From NCBI GenBank assembly GCA_016929355.1, contig JAFGJA010000222.1, positions 1 through 6,906 of the forward strand: a DNA stretch of 6,906 nt, written 5' to 3'. The notes below the pieces were generated by a model that did not search any database, was not told the origin of the DNA, and worked only from the letters and a program-made list of their open reading frames with translations. Made by a program: the position numbers and the translations under genes. Positions within the stretch are counted from its first letter, which is position 1. Every line of letters begins with the position of its first letter. Shown here one piece after another: positions 6,340-6,906 of the stretch. The stretch comes from Anaerolineae bacterium (GTDB lineage: Bacteria; Chloroflexota; Anaerolineae; Aggregatilineales; Aggregatilineaceae).

Positions 6340-6348
6340 GTCAAATGG

Positions 6349-6906
6349 TTAAAGTCGATTTTCCAGAAAATTTTGCAACATGCGCAGCCCGAACTTGGTC
6401 AGGATGCTTTCGGGATGGAACTGCACGCCCACAATCGGATAGTCTTTGTGGCGCAGACCCATCACTTCGCCCTCTTCGGTGAAGGCAGTCACGATCAGAT
6501 CGCCCGGTAGCGGTTCCTCCACGATCAGGCTGTGGTAGCGGGTCGCCACAAACGGACTCGGCACGCCGGTAAACAGCGCGGATTCTTTGTGGTAGATCAT
6601 GCTGGTTTTGCCATGCATCAGGCGCGGCGCGCGCACGACTTGCCCGCCAAAGACCTGCCCGATACACTGCTGCCCCAGGCACACACCGAGCAGTGGCGTG
6701 GTCGGTCCCAGTTCGCGGATCACGTCCATTGAGATGCCGCCATCGTCGGGCGTGCCGGGACCGGGCGAGATCACGATCTGCGACGGATTCATGGCGCGAA
6801 TCTCGTCCAACGTGATCTGGTCGTTGCGGGCGACGGTCAATTCCGCGCCGAGTTCGCCCATCTCTTGCACGAGGTTATAGGTAAAGCTGTCGTAGTTATC
6901 GATCAC
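6349..6906 (-). CDS. trpG: Anthranilate synthase glutamine amidotransferase subunit (5' end outside window)
   Basis: TrpG hydrolyses glutamine and channels ammonia to TrpE, which aminates chorismate to anthranilate. The visible 185 residues are a class I glutamine amidotransferase. They contain IDNYDSFTYNLVQ at the start, the oxyanion segment SPGPGTPDDGG (47-57), the nucleophile Cys76 in GVCLGQQCIGQ, and the remaining triad residues His164 and Glu166 in VGVQFHPES. MHGK (97-100) and ATRYHSL (121-127) also match TrpG/PabA proteins. The codon at the window edge is GTG, and in relatives it is the valine of a short strand preceded by a few residues. The true start therefore lies just past 6906 and the gene is cut. 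TrpG and PabA cannot be told apart by sequence alone; the trp context favours TrpG, perhaps shared with folate synthesis. It ends with TAA at 6349, before the repeat-bearing spacer. Confidence 0.94.
   Translation of the reverse strand: MIDNYDSFTYNLVQEMGELGAELTVARNDQITLDEIRAMNPSQIVISPGPGTPDDGGISMDVIRELGPTTPLLGVCLGQQCIGQVFGGQVVRAPRLMHGKTSMIYHKESALFTGVPSPFVATRYHSLIVEEPLPGDLIVTAFTEEGEVMGLRHKDYPIVGVQFHPESILTKFGLRMLQNFLENRL

Noticed and set aside
5411..6352. Long plus-strand open frame (313 codons) opposite trpD
   Set aside because: It lies antisense to a fully conserved trpD, runs into the hairpin repeat, and its histidine-, arginine- and cysteine-rich composition is typical of a mirror frame in GC-rich coding DNA. 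It has no recognisable motifs.
1..6906. CRISPR array, tRNA, T-box or tryptophan riboswitch, insertion sequence
   Set aside because: There are no regularly spaced direct repeats, no cloverleaf, no T-box-like leader (the operon's promoter end lies outside the window) and no transposase-like frame.

Overview
The window is almost entirely a tryptophan biosynthesis operon on the minus strand. In transcription order (right to left) it reads trpG (5' end cut by the window edge), trpD, trpC, a fused trpF-GNAT gene, trpB, an uncharacterised gene that looks like a GT-A-type glycosyltransferase, and trpA. The usual first gene, trpE, is not present and would be expected just beyond position 6906. A separate plus-strand gene runs in from the left edge, ends at 159 and converges on trpA.

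The likely host is a GC-rich bacterium. I lean towards Chloroflexota (Anaerolineae-like) because of the general look of the Trp proteins and the GC-rich hairpin repeats (CCTCACCCC...CCCCTCTCC-loop-GGAGAGGGG, and a GGGAAGGTTTGCAAACC-type palindrome), which I associate with that phylum. This is inference, not a database result.

The genes fall into three tightly packed translational blocks. They are trpG alone; trpD-trpC-trpF/GNAT (8-nt overlap, then a 2-nt gap); and trpB-geneX-trpA (4-nt GTGA overlap, then 8-nt overlap). The blocks are separated by the only two intergenic gaps in the operon, of 131 and 110 nt. Both gaps hold copies of the same hairpin repeat. A third gap, between trpA and the convergent gene (160-251), holds a different palindrome and a degenerate 10-bp repeat.

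Together the enzymes carry chorismate to tryptophan. TrpG (with the unseen TrpE) makes anthranilate, TrpD adds phosphoribose, TrpF isomerises, TrpC closes the indole ring, and TrpA/TrpB release indole and condense it with serine. Catalytic residues are intact in all of them. The unusual features are a GNAT acetyltransferase domain of the phosphinothricin/methionine-sulfoximine type fused to the C-terminus of TrpF, and a glycosyltransferase-like gene inserted between trpB and trpA, whose products normally form one complex.
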